Of a stretch of 64,000 nt of DNA, positions 46,063 through 55,211 are shown piece after piece. The stretch covers positions 1-64,000 of the forward strand of contig NVVW01000014.1 in assembly GCA_002733505.1 (NCBI GenBank), read 5' to 3'. The position numbers and the translations under genes were made by a program. Source of the stretch: Methylophaga sp. Lineage in GTDB: Bacteria; Pseudomonadota; Gammaproteobacteria; Nitrosococcales; Methylophagaceae. The first letter of the stretch is position 1, and each line of letters starts with the position of its first letter. The notes under the pieces were generated by a model, which did no database searches, had not been told where the DNA came from, and worked only from the letters and a program-made list of their open reading frames with translations.

Positions 46063-47322
46063 TTAGATAAGACCTGAAAAGGGTTGAACGGTGACGGTGG
46101 TGTTAGCTGCAATACCATCACACTGTTCTTCTAATAAGATGAAGCAGTTGGCGATGCTCATTGAGCGTAAGATCCCTGATCCTTGTTCGCCTGTTGTTTT
46201 AACTTGGGTAATACCCTGATCGTTTTGAAATAGAATGCCACGCTGAAACTCAAAACGGCCGGCACGTTTCCGAATTGGACTAACACAATTCACTTGTAGC
46301 CGCTGTTGCATCGGCGCATCTTGACCAGAAAGTTGTTGTAATGCGGGTAAAGCAAATTGATAAAACGTCACCATCACTGAGACGGGGTTACCCGGCAGAC
46401 CAAAAAACAGTGCGTTATTGATTATTCCAAAGGCAAGCGGCCGACCAGGTTTCATTGCTATTTTCCAAAAAGAAACTTGACCTAATTCTTCTAATATTTC
46501 TTTGACATAATCGGCATCACCCACTGAAACGCCACCGGTAGTCAATACCATATCGGCTTGCTTAGATGCTTGTTGCAGAGCTTCACGAAGCGCTTGTTTT
46601 TGATCGGGTACTACGCCCATATCGATAATATCGACATTAAGATGACTCAACATGCCGTGCAAGGTGTATCGGTTACTATCGTAGATTTGTCCGGCTTCTA
46701 ATTCATCGCCTATTGAACGTAATTCATCGCCAGTAGAAAAGAAAGCAACACGCACTTTGCGTTTAACGTTCAGTTCAGCAATGCCTAATGATGCGATTAA
46801 TCCCAAATCAGCGGGGGTGATTTTGTGACCTTCATCGAGTACATGTTCACCTGTTCTTAAATCTTCTCCCGCCATGCGCACATTTTGACCATGTTGATGC
46901 TGGCCGTGAATAGTAATCAGCACGTCATTCACTTCGACATGTTCTTGCATAATGACGGTATCACAGTCTTCGGGCATCATTGCGCCGGTCATAATACGGA
47001 TACATTCACCTTGTTGAATATTGCCGGCAAAGGGCTGTCCGGCAAAGGCAATGCCTATTTGTGTGAGGGTGAATTTATCACTCTGAATAGCAGAGCCGTG
47101 GATAGCATAGCCATCCATAGCTGAATTATTATGCGGCGGCACATTAATCGGCGAAATGATTTCATCATGCAAAACATAATCTAGTGCGTCCCTTAATGAT
47201 CGTGTTTCAGATCCTTTAATAGGTGCTATCAGATCGGTAATGCGTTGCGTTGCTTGTGCTACGCTTAAACTATTAGCTTCGTGTGCATCGGCACAGCTGG
47301 GTTGAGGAGTAAAATTAGCCAT
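46063..47322 (-). CDS. moeA: Molybdopterin molybdenumtransferase MoeA
   Basis: Inserts molybdate into adenylated molybdopterin. The 419-residue product carries the family's PPHNNSAMDGYAIH near residue 61, the MPT-binding TTGGVSVGDADYVK near residue 264, GRPLAFG and GLPGNPVSVMVTF. It ends on the base next to the ttcA start and begins on the base after the mobAB stop, a tightly packed operon. Confidence 0.96.
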   Translation of the reverse strand: MANFTPQPSCADAHEANSLSVAQATQRITDLIAPIKGSETRSLRDALDYVLHDEIISPINVPPHNNSAMDGYAIHGSAIQSDKFTLTQIGIAFAGQPFAGNIQQGECIRIMTGAMMPEDCDTVIMQEHVEVNDVLITIHGQHQHGQNVRMAGEDLRTGEHVLDEGHKITPADLGLIASLGIAELNVKRKVRVAFFSTGDELRSIGDELEAGQIYDSNRYTLHGMLSHLNVDIIDMGVVPDQKQALREALQQASKQADMVLTTGGVSVGDADYVKEILEELGQVSFWKIAMKPGRPLAFGIINNALFFGLPGNPVSVMVTFYQFALPALQQLSGQDAPMQQRLQVNCVSPIRKRAGRFEFQRGILFQNDQGITQVKTTGEQGSGILRSMSIANCFILLEEQCDGIAANTTVTVQPFSGLI

Positions 47323-48441
47323 TTATCGTGTCCAGTTAGCAATGAAAGTTTGAATATAATCAGCGAGTCCTTGAATATCATTTAGATCAAGCTGATCAAT
47401 ACATTGTGCAATATTTGTTTGTGCATCTGTAGCAATGGCAATGATATTGTCGTCATTGGGATGCAGTAATGGTTTACCAATAGATGGACGATGCAGCTCA
47501 ATTTTAGGAAATGATTCGTCTTTGAACCCTTCTACTAAAATCAGATCTACGGTTTTAGTATTTATTCGTGGAATGAGATCGTTTAATTGCGGCTCTATCA
47601 TCTCAGAAGCTTGCACCTCCATTAATGCCATCAAATTACGCGATGAAACAAGCACTTGTTGTGCACCAGCCTTTCTTATTTCATAACTATCTTTGCCTGG
47701 AATATCAATATCAAAGCGATGGTGTGCATGTTTAATAACCGCTAATTGGATGCCTTTTGCATTTAGTACAGGGATCAACTGACGTAATAAAGTCGTTTTC
47801 CCGGTGCCGCTAAAGGCGGCAAATCCGAGAACAGGAATAGGTGAAGATACCGTTTTTTGATGCGCCTCAATATCGTCAAAACAATTAAAGTTAGCAAAGC
47901 TTTCGGGCTGATCAGAAAAATCAACCACAGCTAATTTATATTGTTCAAACCAACGATCAATTTTGCGATCGCCCTTTGCTAAATATTGAGCTAAATCATG
48001 CTGCAAGCGAGTAGGGATTAAACTAAATACCGGTTGTAGACGATCGCCATCGGATGCAACTGCAATATCAGCTTGTTCATTTAGCAATGTTTCCATCATC
48101 CGCTGGCGGTATTGAGGTGAAATCATCGGCGCATCACATGGCGCGGTAAGAATATAATCACTATCAACAAATTGCATGGCACTGAGCATGCCTGCTAACG
48201 GACCGCAAAAATCATCTAATGAATCAGCAATAACGGCATAGCCAAAGTTTTGATACAGTTCAATGTTTCTATTGGCATTAATGATAAGATCATCAATTTG
48301 CGGCATCATAATATCAATAACATGACGAATTAAAGGCTTATTATTAAATGCAATTAAGCCTTTGTCTTGTCCACCCATCCGACGCGCCTTACCACCTGCT
48401 AATATAACGCCAGTGATCGAGGGGGAAAAGGATGTTTTCAT
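47323..48441 (-). CDS. mobAB: MobA-MobB fusion, molybdenum cofactor guanylyltransferase
   Basis: A 372-residue fusion. Residues 1 to about 195 are MobA, which attaches GMP to the Mo cofactor: VILAGGKARRMGGQDKGLI and TAPCDAPMISPQ are visible. From about residue 203 it is MobB, a GTP-binding adaptor: Walker A GFAAFSGTGKTTLLRQL, then AVIKHAHHRFDID and VEGFKDE. Each half is complete, so the joined order MobA then MobB looks functional. It is the first gene of the molybdenum cofactor operon and lies divergent from the protease gene with 48 bases between. Confidence 0.93.
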   Translation of the reverse strand: MKTSFSPSITGVILAGGKARRMGGQDKGLIAFNNKPLIRHVIDIMMPQIDDLIINANRNIELYQNFGYAVIADSLDDFCGPLAGMLSAMQFVDSDYILTAPCDAPMISPQYRQRMMETLLNEQADIAVASDGDRLQPVFSLIPTRLQHDLAQYLAKGDRKIDRWFEQYKLAVVDFSDQPESFANFNCFDDIEAHQKTVSSPIPVLGFAAFSGTGKTTLLRQLIPVLNAKGIQLAVIKHAHHRFDIDIPGKDSYEIRKAGAQQVLVSSRNLMALMEVQASEMIEPQLNDLIPRINTKTVDLILVEGFKDESFPKIELHRPSIGKPLLHPNDDNIIAIATDAQTNIAQCIDQLDLNDIQGLADYIQTFIANWTR

Positions 48442-48489
48442 TGTTATTTACTGTTATTCTGTCAGAAAGTTAAATTAGGGAACGAGCCT

Positions 48490-49134
48490 ATGATTAAACT
48501 AGGGACTGCTGGCGTTATTATACTGCTAAATACATCATTTGCATGGTCGAAAGATCTAAGTATAGTCGTGGTGGGTCTGTTTAGTAATCAAGCAGTTGTT
48601 GAAATAAATCATACGCAACGATTATTAAAAGTAGGTAAAACAAGCCCTGAAGGGGTAACGTTGATTTCGGCCAATAGCAAAAAAGCGGTATTAGAAATTG
48701 ATGGTGTTAGGCGCACATATCAATTGGGCGATCATATTAGTGCTAGTTTTAGTTCTACAACCGCGCAAGCAGAAGTAAATTTATGGCCAACAAATGGTAT
48801 GTACCTTACAGTTGGAAGTGTCAATGGCTATACGGTTGATTTTTTGGTTGATACGGGTGCATCAGCAATTGCGCTTAATGCCGAAACAGCTCGGAGAGTT
48901 GGTTTAGACTATCTTGAAGCTAAAAAAATTCTGATTAAAACTGCATCGGGTACTGAGATTGGCTATGAAGTGAACTTAAATTCGGTTCAAGTAGGTGACA
49001 TTATATTAAATGACGTTAGAGCGATGGTAATAGATGGCGAAGAACCACAGCGCGCTTTATTAGGCATGACATTTTTAAATAAGTTAGAAATGAATCGAAC
49101 AGATAAGAAACTGAACTTAAAGAAAAAATACTAA
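48490..49134 (+). CDS. Periplasmic retropepsin-like aspartic protease with PulC-like N-terminus
   Basis: A 214-residue protein with an N-terminal signal peptide (about 1-20). Residues about 26-85 (VVGLFSNQAVVEINHTQRLL, then SANSKKAVLEIDG and YQLGDHI) resemble the periplasmic homology region of type II secretion GspC/PulC proteins. The rest is a retropepsin-like domain of the TIGR02281 clan AA group, with FLVDTGASAIALN as the active site near residue 118 and LLGMTFLNKLEM at the end. Proteolysis by a homodimer is inferred. A solo family B end lies just downstream. Confidence 0.85.
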   Translation: MIKLGTAGVIILLNTSFAWSKDLSIVVVGLFSNQAVVEINHTQRLLKVGKTSPEGVTLISANSKKAVLEIDGVRRTYQLGDHISASFSSTTAQAEVNLWPTNGMYLTVGSVNGYTVDFLVDTGASAIALNAETARRVGLDYLEAKKILIKTASGTEIGYEVNLNSVQVGDIILNDVRAMVIDGEEPQRALLGMTFLNKLEMNRTDKKLNLKKKY

Positions 49135-49158
49135 AATCCCTAGAAATTTAACCTAGCA

Positions 49159-49179
49159 GACTTGATCAGAGTCTCCTTA
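49159..49179. repeat. Solo family B end at the folE2 stop codon
   Basis: gacttgatcagagtctcctta matches the right end of repeat B2 at 19 of 21 positions. Its last three bases are the folE2 stop codon on the minus strand. No second end was found nearby. Confidence 0.65.
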
Positions 49180-49986
49180 ATCAAACCCGTTAGAAATCAA
49201 TGCATAAGCAGAATGATTATGAATTGATTCAAAGTTTTCTGATTCAACGGTATACGCGTTAATACGTTCATCATCATTTAATCGTGCCGCTATATCACGG
49301 ACAATATCTTCAACAAATTTTGGGTTGTCATAGGCTTTTTCAGTAACAAATTTCTCATCTGGGCGTTTTAATAAGCCGAATATTTCACATGATGCTTCTT
49401 CTTCAACCAGATCAATAATATCTTCAATCCAGATAAAGCTTTCAGCGCGCACGGTCACAGTGACATGTGAACGCTGATTATGCGCGCCATAATCTGAGAT
49501 GTTTTTAGAGCAAGGGCAAAGACTTGTTACGGGAACAACAACACGCACCATCACATCTGCTTTATCGCCGGTAATTTCACCAATAAAGGTCACTTGATAA
49601 TCCATTAAACTTTCTACTTTGCTAATGGGTGCTGTTTTATTAACAAAATAAGGAAAATCCATTTCAATATAACCAGACTCAGCTTGTAGGCGCTCAGTCA
49701 TTTGTGGCAACATTTCGCGGAAAGATTGCACGGTGATTTCGCGTTCGTTTTGATTTAAAATTTCAACGAAGCGTGACATATGTGTGCCTTTGAACTGATG
49801 CGGCAGGTTCACATACATATTAAAATTAGCAATAGTGTGCTGTTCACCAGCATCACGGTCACTCACTCTTATTGGATGCTGAATATCCTTAATACCTACT
49901 TTGTCGATAGCAATGTGTCGCTTATCAGCAATATTTTGAACATCTTCAATGGTGTCGCAACAATCTGCTTTTTTATCGGTAGCCAT
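49177..49986 (-). CDS. folE2: GTP cyclohydrolase FolE2 (type IB)
   Basis: Makes 7,8-dihydroneopterin triphosphate from GTP for folate and queuosine; type IB enzymes do not strictly need zinc and often replace FolE under zinc limitation. The 269-residue sequence has the FolE2 signature [20 protein letters not shown] near residue 147, with catalytic Cys and metal ligands, and [11 protein letters not shown] near the end. The tail after SAYA and the stop codon run into a solo family B end. It lies 5 bases downstream of queD on the same strand. Confidence 0.95.
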   Translation of the reverse strand: MATDKKADCCDTIEDVQNIADKRHIAIDKVGIKDIQHPIRVSDRDAGEQHTIANFNMYVNLPHQFKGTHMSRFVEILNQNEREITVQSFREMLPQMTERLQAESGYIEMDFPYFVNKTAPISKVESLMDYQVTFIGEITGDKADVMVRVVVPVTSLCPCSKNISDYGAHNQRSHVTVTVRAESFIWIEDIIDLVEEEASCEIFGLLKRPDEKFVTEKAYDNPKFVEDIVRDIAARLNDDERINAYTVESENFESIHNHSAYALISNGFD

Positions 49987-49991
49987 GCTTT

Positions 49992-50372
49992 TTAGTCCTC
50001 ACTATAACGAACACAGGCGCGGTCGGTTTCCCATAGTGTTACGCCTGATATTTTAGCTGTTTCTATATTTAATGTTTTACTTAAGTTTTGGTAAAAATGT
50101 TGGGCAATATTTTCAGCCGTTGGGTTAATAGTATCGAATGGCGGAATATCATTTAGATAACGATGATCTAATGTTTTTGCCAATTTGCGCGTGGCCGTTT
50201 TAATGGTTTTAAAGTCCATGCCCATGCCATGATCATTTAATGCCGTGGCGATCACTTCAACTTCTATTTTCCAATTATGTCCATGCATGCGGCTACAATC
50301 ACCCGGGTAATCGCGCAAGGTATGGGCTGAGGCAAAATCAGCCAATATTTTTAAGGTATAAATGGAGCTCAT
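49992..50372 (-). CDS. queD: 6-carboxytetrahydropterin synthase QueD
   Basis: Second step of queuosine synthesis, using the product of FolE2. The 126-residue T-fold protein has zinc-binding His in [21 protein letters not shown] (His 17-region, then HGH) with the catalytic Cys, and LDHRYLNDI near residue 69. It forms a tight pair with folE2. The promoter region just upstream has an unusual layout, listed separately. Confidence 0.94.
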   Translation of the reverse strand: MSSIYTLKILADFASAHTLRDYPGDCSRMHGHNWKIEVEVIATALNDHGMGMDFKTIKTATRKLAKTLDHRYLNDIPPFDTINPTAENIAQHFYQNLSKTLNIETAKISGVTLWETDRACVRYSED

Positions 50373-50380
50373 AGTTGACT

Positions 50381-50407
50381 ATTATACTAGGGAATTGTGT
50401 TCACAAT
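50381..50407 (-). promoter_or_regulatory. Candidate queD promoter and operator
   Basis: On the minus strand a perfect TATAAT lies at 50381-50386, only 8 bases before the queD start codon, so the transcript would have almost no leader. A 14-base palindrome, attgtg-tt-cacaat (50394-50407), covers the place of the -35 box; no good -35 is seen at 16-18 bases. A regulated promoter is inferred. Confidence 0.4.
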
Positions 50408-50413
50408 AGGGTA

Positions 50414-52264
50414 TTATGCTGGAAAATGTTTTTGGACAGTAGTAATAATGCCTTTTTCATCAAGCCCACACGCTGATAACATGGCTTTATGCTCACCATG
50501 ATCAAGGAATTTATCAGGTAAGCCCATTATTTCAATTGGCGTTGTATCACCTATTGATATTAAGAATTCAGCGACACCACTACCTGCTCCGCCGAGACAA
50601 GCATTTTCTTCAATAGTCACGATTAGATCATGGCTGGCGGCAATTTCACTAATGAGTTTTGTGTCCAAAGGTTTTATAAAACGCATATTGATGGCGGTTG
50701 CATTAAGTTTTTCTGCGGCTTCAATTGCAGCTGGAACCATAGCACCGAATGCAAGAATAGCTATTTTTTCACCTTGGCGTTTAATCTCTGCTTTTCCCAT
50801 TTCAAGTGCTGTTAAGGTCGGGTCAATGGCAACACCGGTTCCTGTTCCTCTAGGGTAGCGCACCGCACAAGGTCCATTATGCTGATAGCCGGTTGTCAGC
50901 ATTTGGCGGCATTCATTTTCATCTGAAGCAGCCATTACCACCATATTTGGAATACAGCGCAAATAACTTAAATCAAAGCTACCTGCATGGGTTGCGCCAT
51001 CAGCGCCCACCAAACCACCGCGATCTATTGCAAATAAAACGGGTAAGTTTTGGATAGCAACATCATGTATTAATTGATCATAGGCGCGTTGCAAAAAGGT
51101 GGAATAAATAGCCACAACAGGCTTTTTACCTTCACAGGCGATGCCCGCCGCTAAGGTAACCGCATGTTGTTCTGCAATGCCGACATCAAAATAGCGATCA
51201 GGGTATTGCTCAGCAAAATCATTAAGCCCCGATCCGTCACACATCGCAGGCGTAATTCCAACTAGATCGGGGCATTGTGCTGCCATATCACACAGCCACT
51301 GACCAAACACTTGCGTATAACTTGGGCCAGAAGTTTTAGGTTTGCCATTGCTAGCGGGGCTTACACCATGAAACTTGCCGGGTTGTTGTTCGGCAGGCTG
51401 ATAGCCTTTGCCTTTTTTGGTGACAATATGTAAAAACTGCGGGCCTTTTCGTTCACGCAAATTGCTTAAGGTGGCAAGTAATGTATCAAGATCATGACCA
51501 TCAATCGGGCCGATATAGTTAAAACCCATTTCTTCAAATAATGTACCGGGGATAATCATGCCTTTCATATGTTCTTCAGCGCGACGTGCAAATTCCCATG
51601 CTGGCGGTATTTTTTCTAACACTTTTTTACTGCCTTCGCGTGCCGAGGCATAAAATTTTCCGGATAATAACCGTGCTAGATAATTAGACATGCCGCCGAC
51701 ATTTTTAGAAATTGACATTTCATTATCATTAAGCACCACTAACATATTGGCACTTAAATCACCGGCATGCGCTAACGCTTCATAGGCTTGACCCGCAGTA
51801 AGCGCACCATCACCGATAATAGCGACCGCACGACGATGATCATTGTTAAGCTGTGATGCGATGGCCATGCCTAGCGCGGCGCTGATAGATGTACTTGAAT
51901 GACCGGTACCAAAGGCATCATAACAACTTTCACTGCGTTTAGGAAAGCCAGATAATCCATCAGCTTGACGCATGGTATTCATCTGATCGCGCCGACCGGT
52001 AATAATCTTATGGGCATAGCTTTGATGTCCTACATCCCAAACAAAGCGGTCATCGGGTGTGTTATAGACATAATGTAATGCCAATGTAAGCTCAACCACA
52101 CCCAAGTTTGATGATATATGACCACCTGTTTGCTGCACACTATCAACAATGAGCGTGCGTATTTCTTCAGCCACTTGTGGCAACTGTTGTCTTTCTAGCT
52201 GACGTAGATCGTCGGGGCTATTAATTTGGGATAATAAATTATCGGTATCGGTTTTTGTCGGCAT
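50414..52264 (-). CDS. dxs: 1-deoxy-D-xylulose 5-phosphate synthase
   Basis: First step of the MEP pathway, joining pyruvate and glyceraldehyde 3-phosphate with thiamine diphosphate. The 616-residue protein has the catalytic His in [13 protein letters not shown] near residue 80, the cofactor motif [18 protein letters not shown] near residue 154 and [19 protein letters not shown] near residue 422. It lies two bases after ispA and is the last gene of the xseB-ispA-dxs operon. Confidence 0.97.
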   Translation of the reverse strand: MPTKTDTDNLLSQINSPDDLRQLERQQLPQVAEEIRTLIVDSVQQTGGHISSNLGVVELTLALHYVYNTPDDRFVWDVGHQSYAHKIITGRRDQMNTMRQADGLSGFPKRSESCYDAFGTGHSSTSISAALGMAIASQLNNDHRRAVAIIGDGALTAGQAYEALAHAGDLSANMLVVLNDNEMSISKNVGGMSNYLARLLSGKFYASAREGSKKVLEKIPPAWEFARRAEEHMKGMIIPGTLFEEMGFNYIGPIDGHDLDTLLATLSNLRERKGPQFLHIVTKKGKGYQPAEQQPGKFHGVSPASNGKPKTSGPSYTQVFGQWLCDMAAQCPDLVGITPAMCDGSGLNDFAEQYPDRYFDVGIAEQHAVTLAAGIACEGKKPVVAIYSTFLQRAYDQLIHDVAIQNLPVLFAIDRGGLVGADGATHAGSFDLSYLRCIPNMVVMAASDENECRQMLTTGYQHNGPCAVRYPRGTGTGVAIDPTLTALEMGKAEIKRQGEKIAILAFGAMVPAAIEAAEKLNATAINMRFIKPLDTKLISEIAASHDLIVTIEENACLGGAGSGVAEFLISIGDTTPIEIMGLPDKFLDHGEHKAMLSACGLDEKGIITTVQKHFPA

Positions 52265-52266
52265 AT

Positions 52267-53157
52267 TTAATTTTTTCGTTGCACCACAAACTGGGCTAAT
52301 GCAGCTAATGTTTCTGTATTGTAGGGCAAATCGTCTAAAGCTGCTAAAGCGCGATCAATTAAATCTACTGCTTTTTGCTGTGCCGCCTCCAAACCTAATA
52401 GCGCAGGATAGGTGGGTTTATTTAGCGCCATATCGGCACCTTGAGTTTTGCCAAGGGTTGCTGTGCTTGACACAACATCGAGCACATCATCTTGCACCTG
52501 AAACGCTAAACCAATGCTGTGGGCATAACTATCCAGTTTAGCCAGTGTGGTTTCAGTGATATTTTCACAAGCAAGTGCGCCCAAGCGAACGCTAGCGCGA
52601 ATAAGTGCGCCTGTTTTTAATTCATGCATCGCCTGTAAAGCGGCTAAATCAAGTGTTTGCCCGACAGATTCAAGATCAATGGCTTGCCCGCCTGCCATGC
52701 CTAACGCTCCTGAGCGCTGGGCAAGTGTTTTGACCATTTTACTTTGTTGCGAAGCCGATAATACATCATCACATAATGACTCAAATGCCAGTGTTTGCAA
52801 GGCATCACCCACTAATAATGCGGTGGCATCATCATACGCCTTATGACAGGTAGGCTGACCACGACGTAAATCATCATCATCCATAATGGGCATATCATCA
52901 TGTACTAAAGAATAGGCATGGATCATTTCAACTGCGCTAGCAGGGGCATCAAGCAGATCTAGTTCGACTTCTAATGCTTCACCTGTGGCATAAACCAATA
53001 ATGCTCTTAATCGTTTGCCGCCATTAAGGCTAGCATAGCGCATCGCTTCAATTAGTTTTGCAGAGCTTAAATCGTCAACGTGAGGGAGCCGTTCGGAGAG
53101 TGCTTGTTCAAGGCGATGTTGATGACTTTGCATCCATTCGGAGAGGGCGGCGCTCAC
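52267..53157 (-). CDS. ispA: Farnesyl diphosphate synthase
   Basis: Makes C15 farnesyl diphosphate, the substrate of UppS. The 296-residue prenyltransferase has the first aspartate motif [14 protein letters not shown] near residue 93 and the second QVQDDVLDV near residue 222. Its start overlaps the xseB stop by four bases and dxs follows, the usual gammaproteobacterial order. Confidence 0.95.
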   Translation of the reverse strand: MSAALSEWMQSHQHRLEQALSERLPHVDDLSSAKLIEAMRYASLNGGKRLRALLVYATGEALEVELDLLDAPASAVEMIHAYSLVHDDMPIMDDDDLRRGQPTCHKAYDDATALLVGDALQTLAFESLCDDVLSASQQSKMVKTLAQRSGALGMAGGQAIDLESVGQTLDLAALQAMHELKTGALIRASVRLGALACENITETTLAKLDSYAHSIGLAFQVQDDVLDVVSSTATLGKTQGADMALNKPTYPALLGLEAAQQKAVDLIDRALAALDDLPYNTETLAALAQFVVQRKN

Positions 53158-53396
53158 GATTCAGCGTTGTCAGGATCAAAATCTACCAGTGTGGATTGGC
53201 CAGATTGTTTTAATAACATTTGTACTTTTTGCTGTGCTGTTTGCAAGGCCTCTTGGCAATCACGGCTTAATAACACACCGCTTTCATAGAGCTTTAACGA
53301 TTCCTCCAGGCTAATATCACCTTGTTCTAGGCGGTTTACTAGTGATTCTAGTTCTAATACCGATGCTTCGTAATCCAGTTTTTTTCGCTTTGCCAA
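53154..53396 (-). CDS. xseB: Exodeoxyribonuclease VII small subunit
   Basis: Small subunit of the single-strand-specific exonuclease VII. The 80-residue helical protein has the signature LESLVNRLEQGDISLEESL near residue 16 and LYESGVLLSRDCQEAL. It is first in the xseB-ispA-dxs operon. xseA is not in the window. Confidence 0.93.
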   Translation of the reverse strand: MAKRKKLDYEASVLELESLVNRLEQGDISLEESLKLYESGVLLSRDCQEALQTAQQKVQMLLKQSGQSTLVDFDPDNAES

Positions 53397-53431
53397 GGTT
53401 GCAGATCTCTAAACAAATATCAATGAACTGC

Positions 53432-53460
53432 ATTATAGTGAATTAAACTAGCTTTGTCTG
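53432..53460 (-). promoter_or_regulatory. Sigma-70 promoter of xseB-ispA-dxs
   Basis: On the minus strand, CAGACA (53455-53460) is followed by a 17-base spacer and a perfect TATAAT (53432-53437), 36 bases before the xseB start. It lies in the 108-base divergent gap shared with ribF. Confidence 0.55.
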
Positions 53461-53504
53461 CTAGTAAGCTGTCCAATTGTTCTATGACACAGTACAATTA
53501 GAAT

Positions 53505-54446
53505 ATGAAAAAAATTATCCGAGGCTTGCTTAATTTACCTTCAAACCCTGCTGGATGTGTTGCTACCATTGGCAATTTTGATGGCGTACATTTAGGTCAT
53601 CAAGCGGTATTGCAGCAATTGGCGATGAAAGGCGACACACTTGGCTTGCCTGCCGTTGTGATTACATTTGAACCCCAACCCAATGAGTTTTTTGCTACTG
53701 ATAAAGCCCCTGCGCGTTTATGTCGGTTTCGGGAAAAGGTTGAGGCATTACGGTGTTATTCTATCCAGCAATTATGTGTATTAAAATTTAACAAACAGCT
53801 TGCGCAAATGGTTGCGGATCAATTTATTCAGCAGCTACTTGTTGATGGCTTGAATGTGAAATATTTGGTAGTGGGCGATGATTTTAGGTTTGGTAAAGAT
53901 CGCCAAGGTGACTTTGCAATGTTGCAACAAGCGGGTGAAAAACAGGGCTTTCAAGTTGTTAATATGCACACTTTTTCAATTGACTCACATCGTGTCAGTA
54001 GCACCCGTATTAGGTTAGCATTAGAGCAGGGTGATTTATTGTTGGCAGAAAAGTTATTGGGTCGACCTTACCGAATGAGTGGGCGAGTGGCGCATGGTGA
54101 TAAACGAGGTCGAACCTTGGGGTTTCCCACGGCAAATATTCACTTACACCGCCATAAAGTACCTTTAACGGGAGTGTATGCGGTGCAATTATTTGGGATA
54201 GCAGGCGAGCCTATTAAAGGTGTGGCAAATGTGGGCATTAGACCCACAATAGTAGGCCTTAAACGCGCATTACTAGAAGTGCATTTATTTGATTTTGAGC
54301 GTGATATTTATGGCGAGCATGTACAAGTTCATTTTTTACAGAAACTGCGCGATGAACAAAAATTCTCTGATCTTGAAGCATTAACTAAGCAAATTGATTG
54401 TGATTCTCAGCAAGCAAAGGATTATTTTGGTATAAAAAACCAGTGA
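53505..54446 (+). CDS. ribF: Bifunctional riboflavin kinase/FAD synthetase
   Basis: Converts riboflavin to FMN and FAD. The N-terminal adenylyltransferase domain has TIGNFDGVHLGHQAVL near residue 21 and SSTRIRLALEQGDL near residue 165. The C-terminal kinase has GRVAHGDKRGRTLGFPTANI near residue 190. At 313 residues it is normal. Its product FAD is used by UbiM and SthA in this window and FMN by PdxH. Confidence 0.96.
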   Translation: MKKIIRGLLNLPSNPAGCVATIGNFDGVHLGHQAVLQQLAMKGDTLGLPAVVITFEPQPNEFFATDKAPARLCRFREKVEALRCYSIQQLCVLKFNKQLAQMVADQFIQQLLVDGLNVKYLVVGDDFRFGKDRQGDFAMLQQAGEKQGFQVVNMHTFSIDSHRVSSTRIRLALEQGDLLLAEKLLGRPYRMSGRVAHGDKRGRTLGFPTANIHLHRHKVPLTGVYAVQLFGIAGEPIKGVANVGIRPTIVGLKRALLEVHLFDFERDIYGEHVQVHFLQKLRDEQKFSDLEALTKQIDCDSQQAKDYFGIKNQ

Positions 54447-54514
54447 TAAATAGTCTTTAATATCAATAGAGTATCCTTCCGTTTTACGCTTAAAATATTA
54501 ATGCATGAAGAAGC

Positions 54515-54544
54515 TTGTGTTTATTTTTAAAATTAAGGTATAGT
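54515..54544 (+). promoter_or_regulatory. Candidate promoter of the DUF2853 gene
   Basis: TTGTGT (54515-54520), an 18-base spacer and TATAGT (54539-54544) lie 42 bases before the start codon. With the strong terminator after the gene, it looks like a single-gene transcript. Confidence 0.45.
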
Positions 54545-54586
54545 TGCTGGGCTAGACTATTTTAATTAATTTTTAAGGATCAAATT

Positions 54587-54928
54587 ATGAGCGAAAAAGG
54601 TGTTCTAATTGCAAAGTATGCCGATGACCTAGAAAATAAATGTGGCATTACGCCAGATATGGATTTATTAGCTAAAGTGACAACCGGCTGTGGACCCTCT
54701 ATTTATAATAAAGATGCGTCATTAGTATCGGGTTCAGATCCTGATGAATTAGCTACAGTAAAAAATAATTTTCTAATCAAAAAGCTAGGTTTGGCTGATA
54801 GCCCTGAACTTGATTCTGCGATTGATTCGGTAATGGAAACATATGGTCGCTCAAATCCTCAAAAATTACGCGTTGTTGTGTATTACATGCTAACGGTACA
54901 CTTTAATAAAGAGTCTGTTTATAACTAA
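54587..54928 (+). CDS. DUF2853-family protein
   Basis: A 113-residue soluble helical protein. It matches the DUF2853 pattern as I know it: an N-terminal 'Y...L..K.GI..D..LL.KVT...GPSIYN.D...VS.SD..EL..VKNNFL.KKLGL.DSP.LD' and an ending 'Y...V.FNKESVY'. It has a good ribosome site (aagga) before ATG 54587 and its own promoter and terminator, so it is expressed alone and perhaps strongly. Molecular function unknown. Confidence 0.85.
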   Translation: MSEKGVLIAKYADDLENKCGITPDMDLLAKVTTGCGPSIYNKDASLVSGSDPDELATVKNNFLIKKLGLADSPELDSAIDSVMETYGRSNPQKLRVVVYYMLTVHFNKESVYN

Positions 54929-54955
54929 ACAAGAAACTTTACTTGCTAAATTAAC

Positions 54956-54991
54956 AATGCCGCAAAGCTATGTTAGCTTGCGGCATTTTTT
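54956..54991 (+). terminator. Intrinsic terminator after the DUF2853 gene
   Basis: aatgccgcaaagcta (54956-54970) pairs with tagcttgcggcatt (54974-54987) with one bulged base and a 3-base loop, followed by a T run to 54991. A clear rho-independent terminator. Confidence 0.9.
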
Positions 54992-54999
54992 GTTTGAGA

Positions 55000-55168
55000 T
55001 AGACCCAAAATCATTCAAGCTGTAAATTTTCGCTCTTCCGTCACTCCGGTATGTTTTAAGCCGGAGTCTTGTTTGTGCGGAGATCCCGGCTAAGCTTGTG
55101 CTCAGCTTGACTGGGTAAGCATACCGGGATGACGAGGTTTTTTTGCGGTTTCAATGATTACGGGTATA
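55000..55168. repeat. Family A palindromic repeat, copy A5
   Basis: A 169-base copy, ends tagacccaaaatcattcaa and ttcaatgattacgggtata. Like A1 it carries the extra segment aagcttgtgctcagc...gactgggtaagc beside the core, but in the other arm, so A1 and A5 are related by an inversion or by independent loss from a full palindrome. It lies between the terminator and ubiM. Confidence 0.8.
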
Positions 55169-55211
55169 GACTTAGCTTGATAATTATTATTTATCTGGCG
55201 AGGAGAACACA

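Noticed and set aside
54587..54928. DsrC/TusE-like sulfur protein
   Set aside because: Size is similar, but the conserved C-terminal cysteines of DsrC are absent and the sequence follows the DUF2853 pattern.
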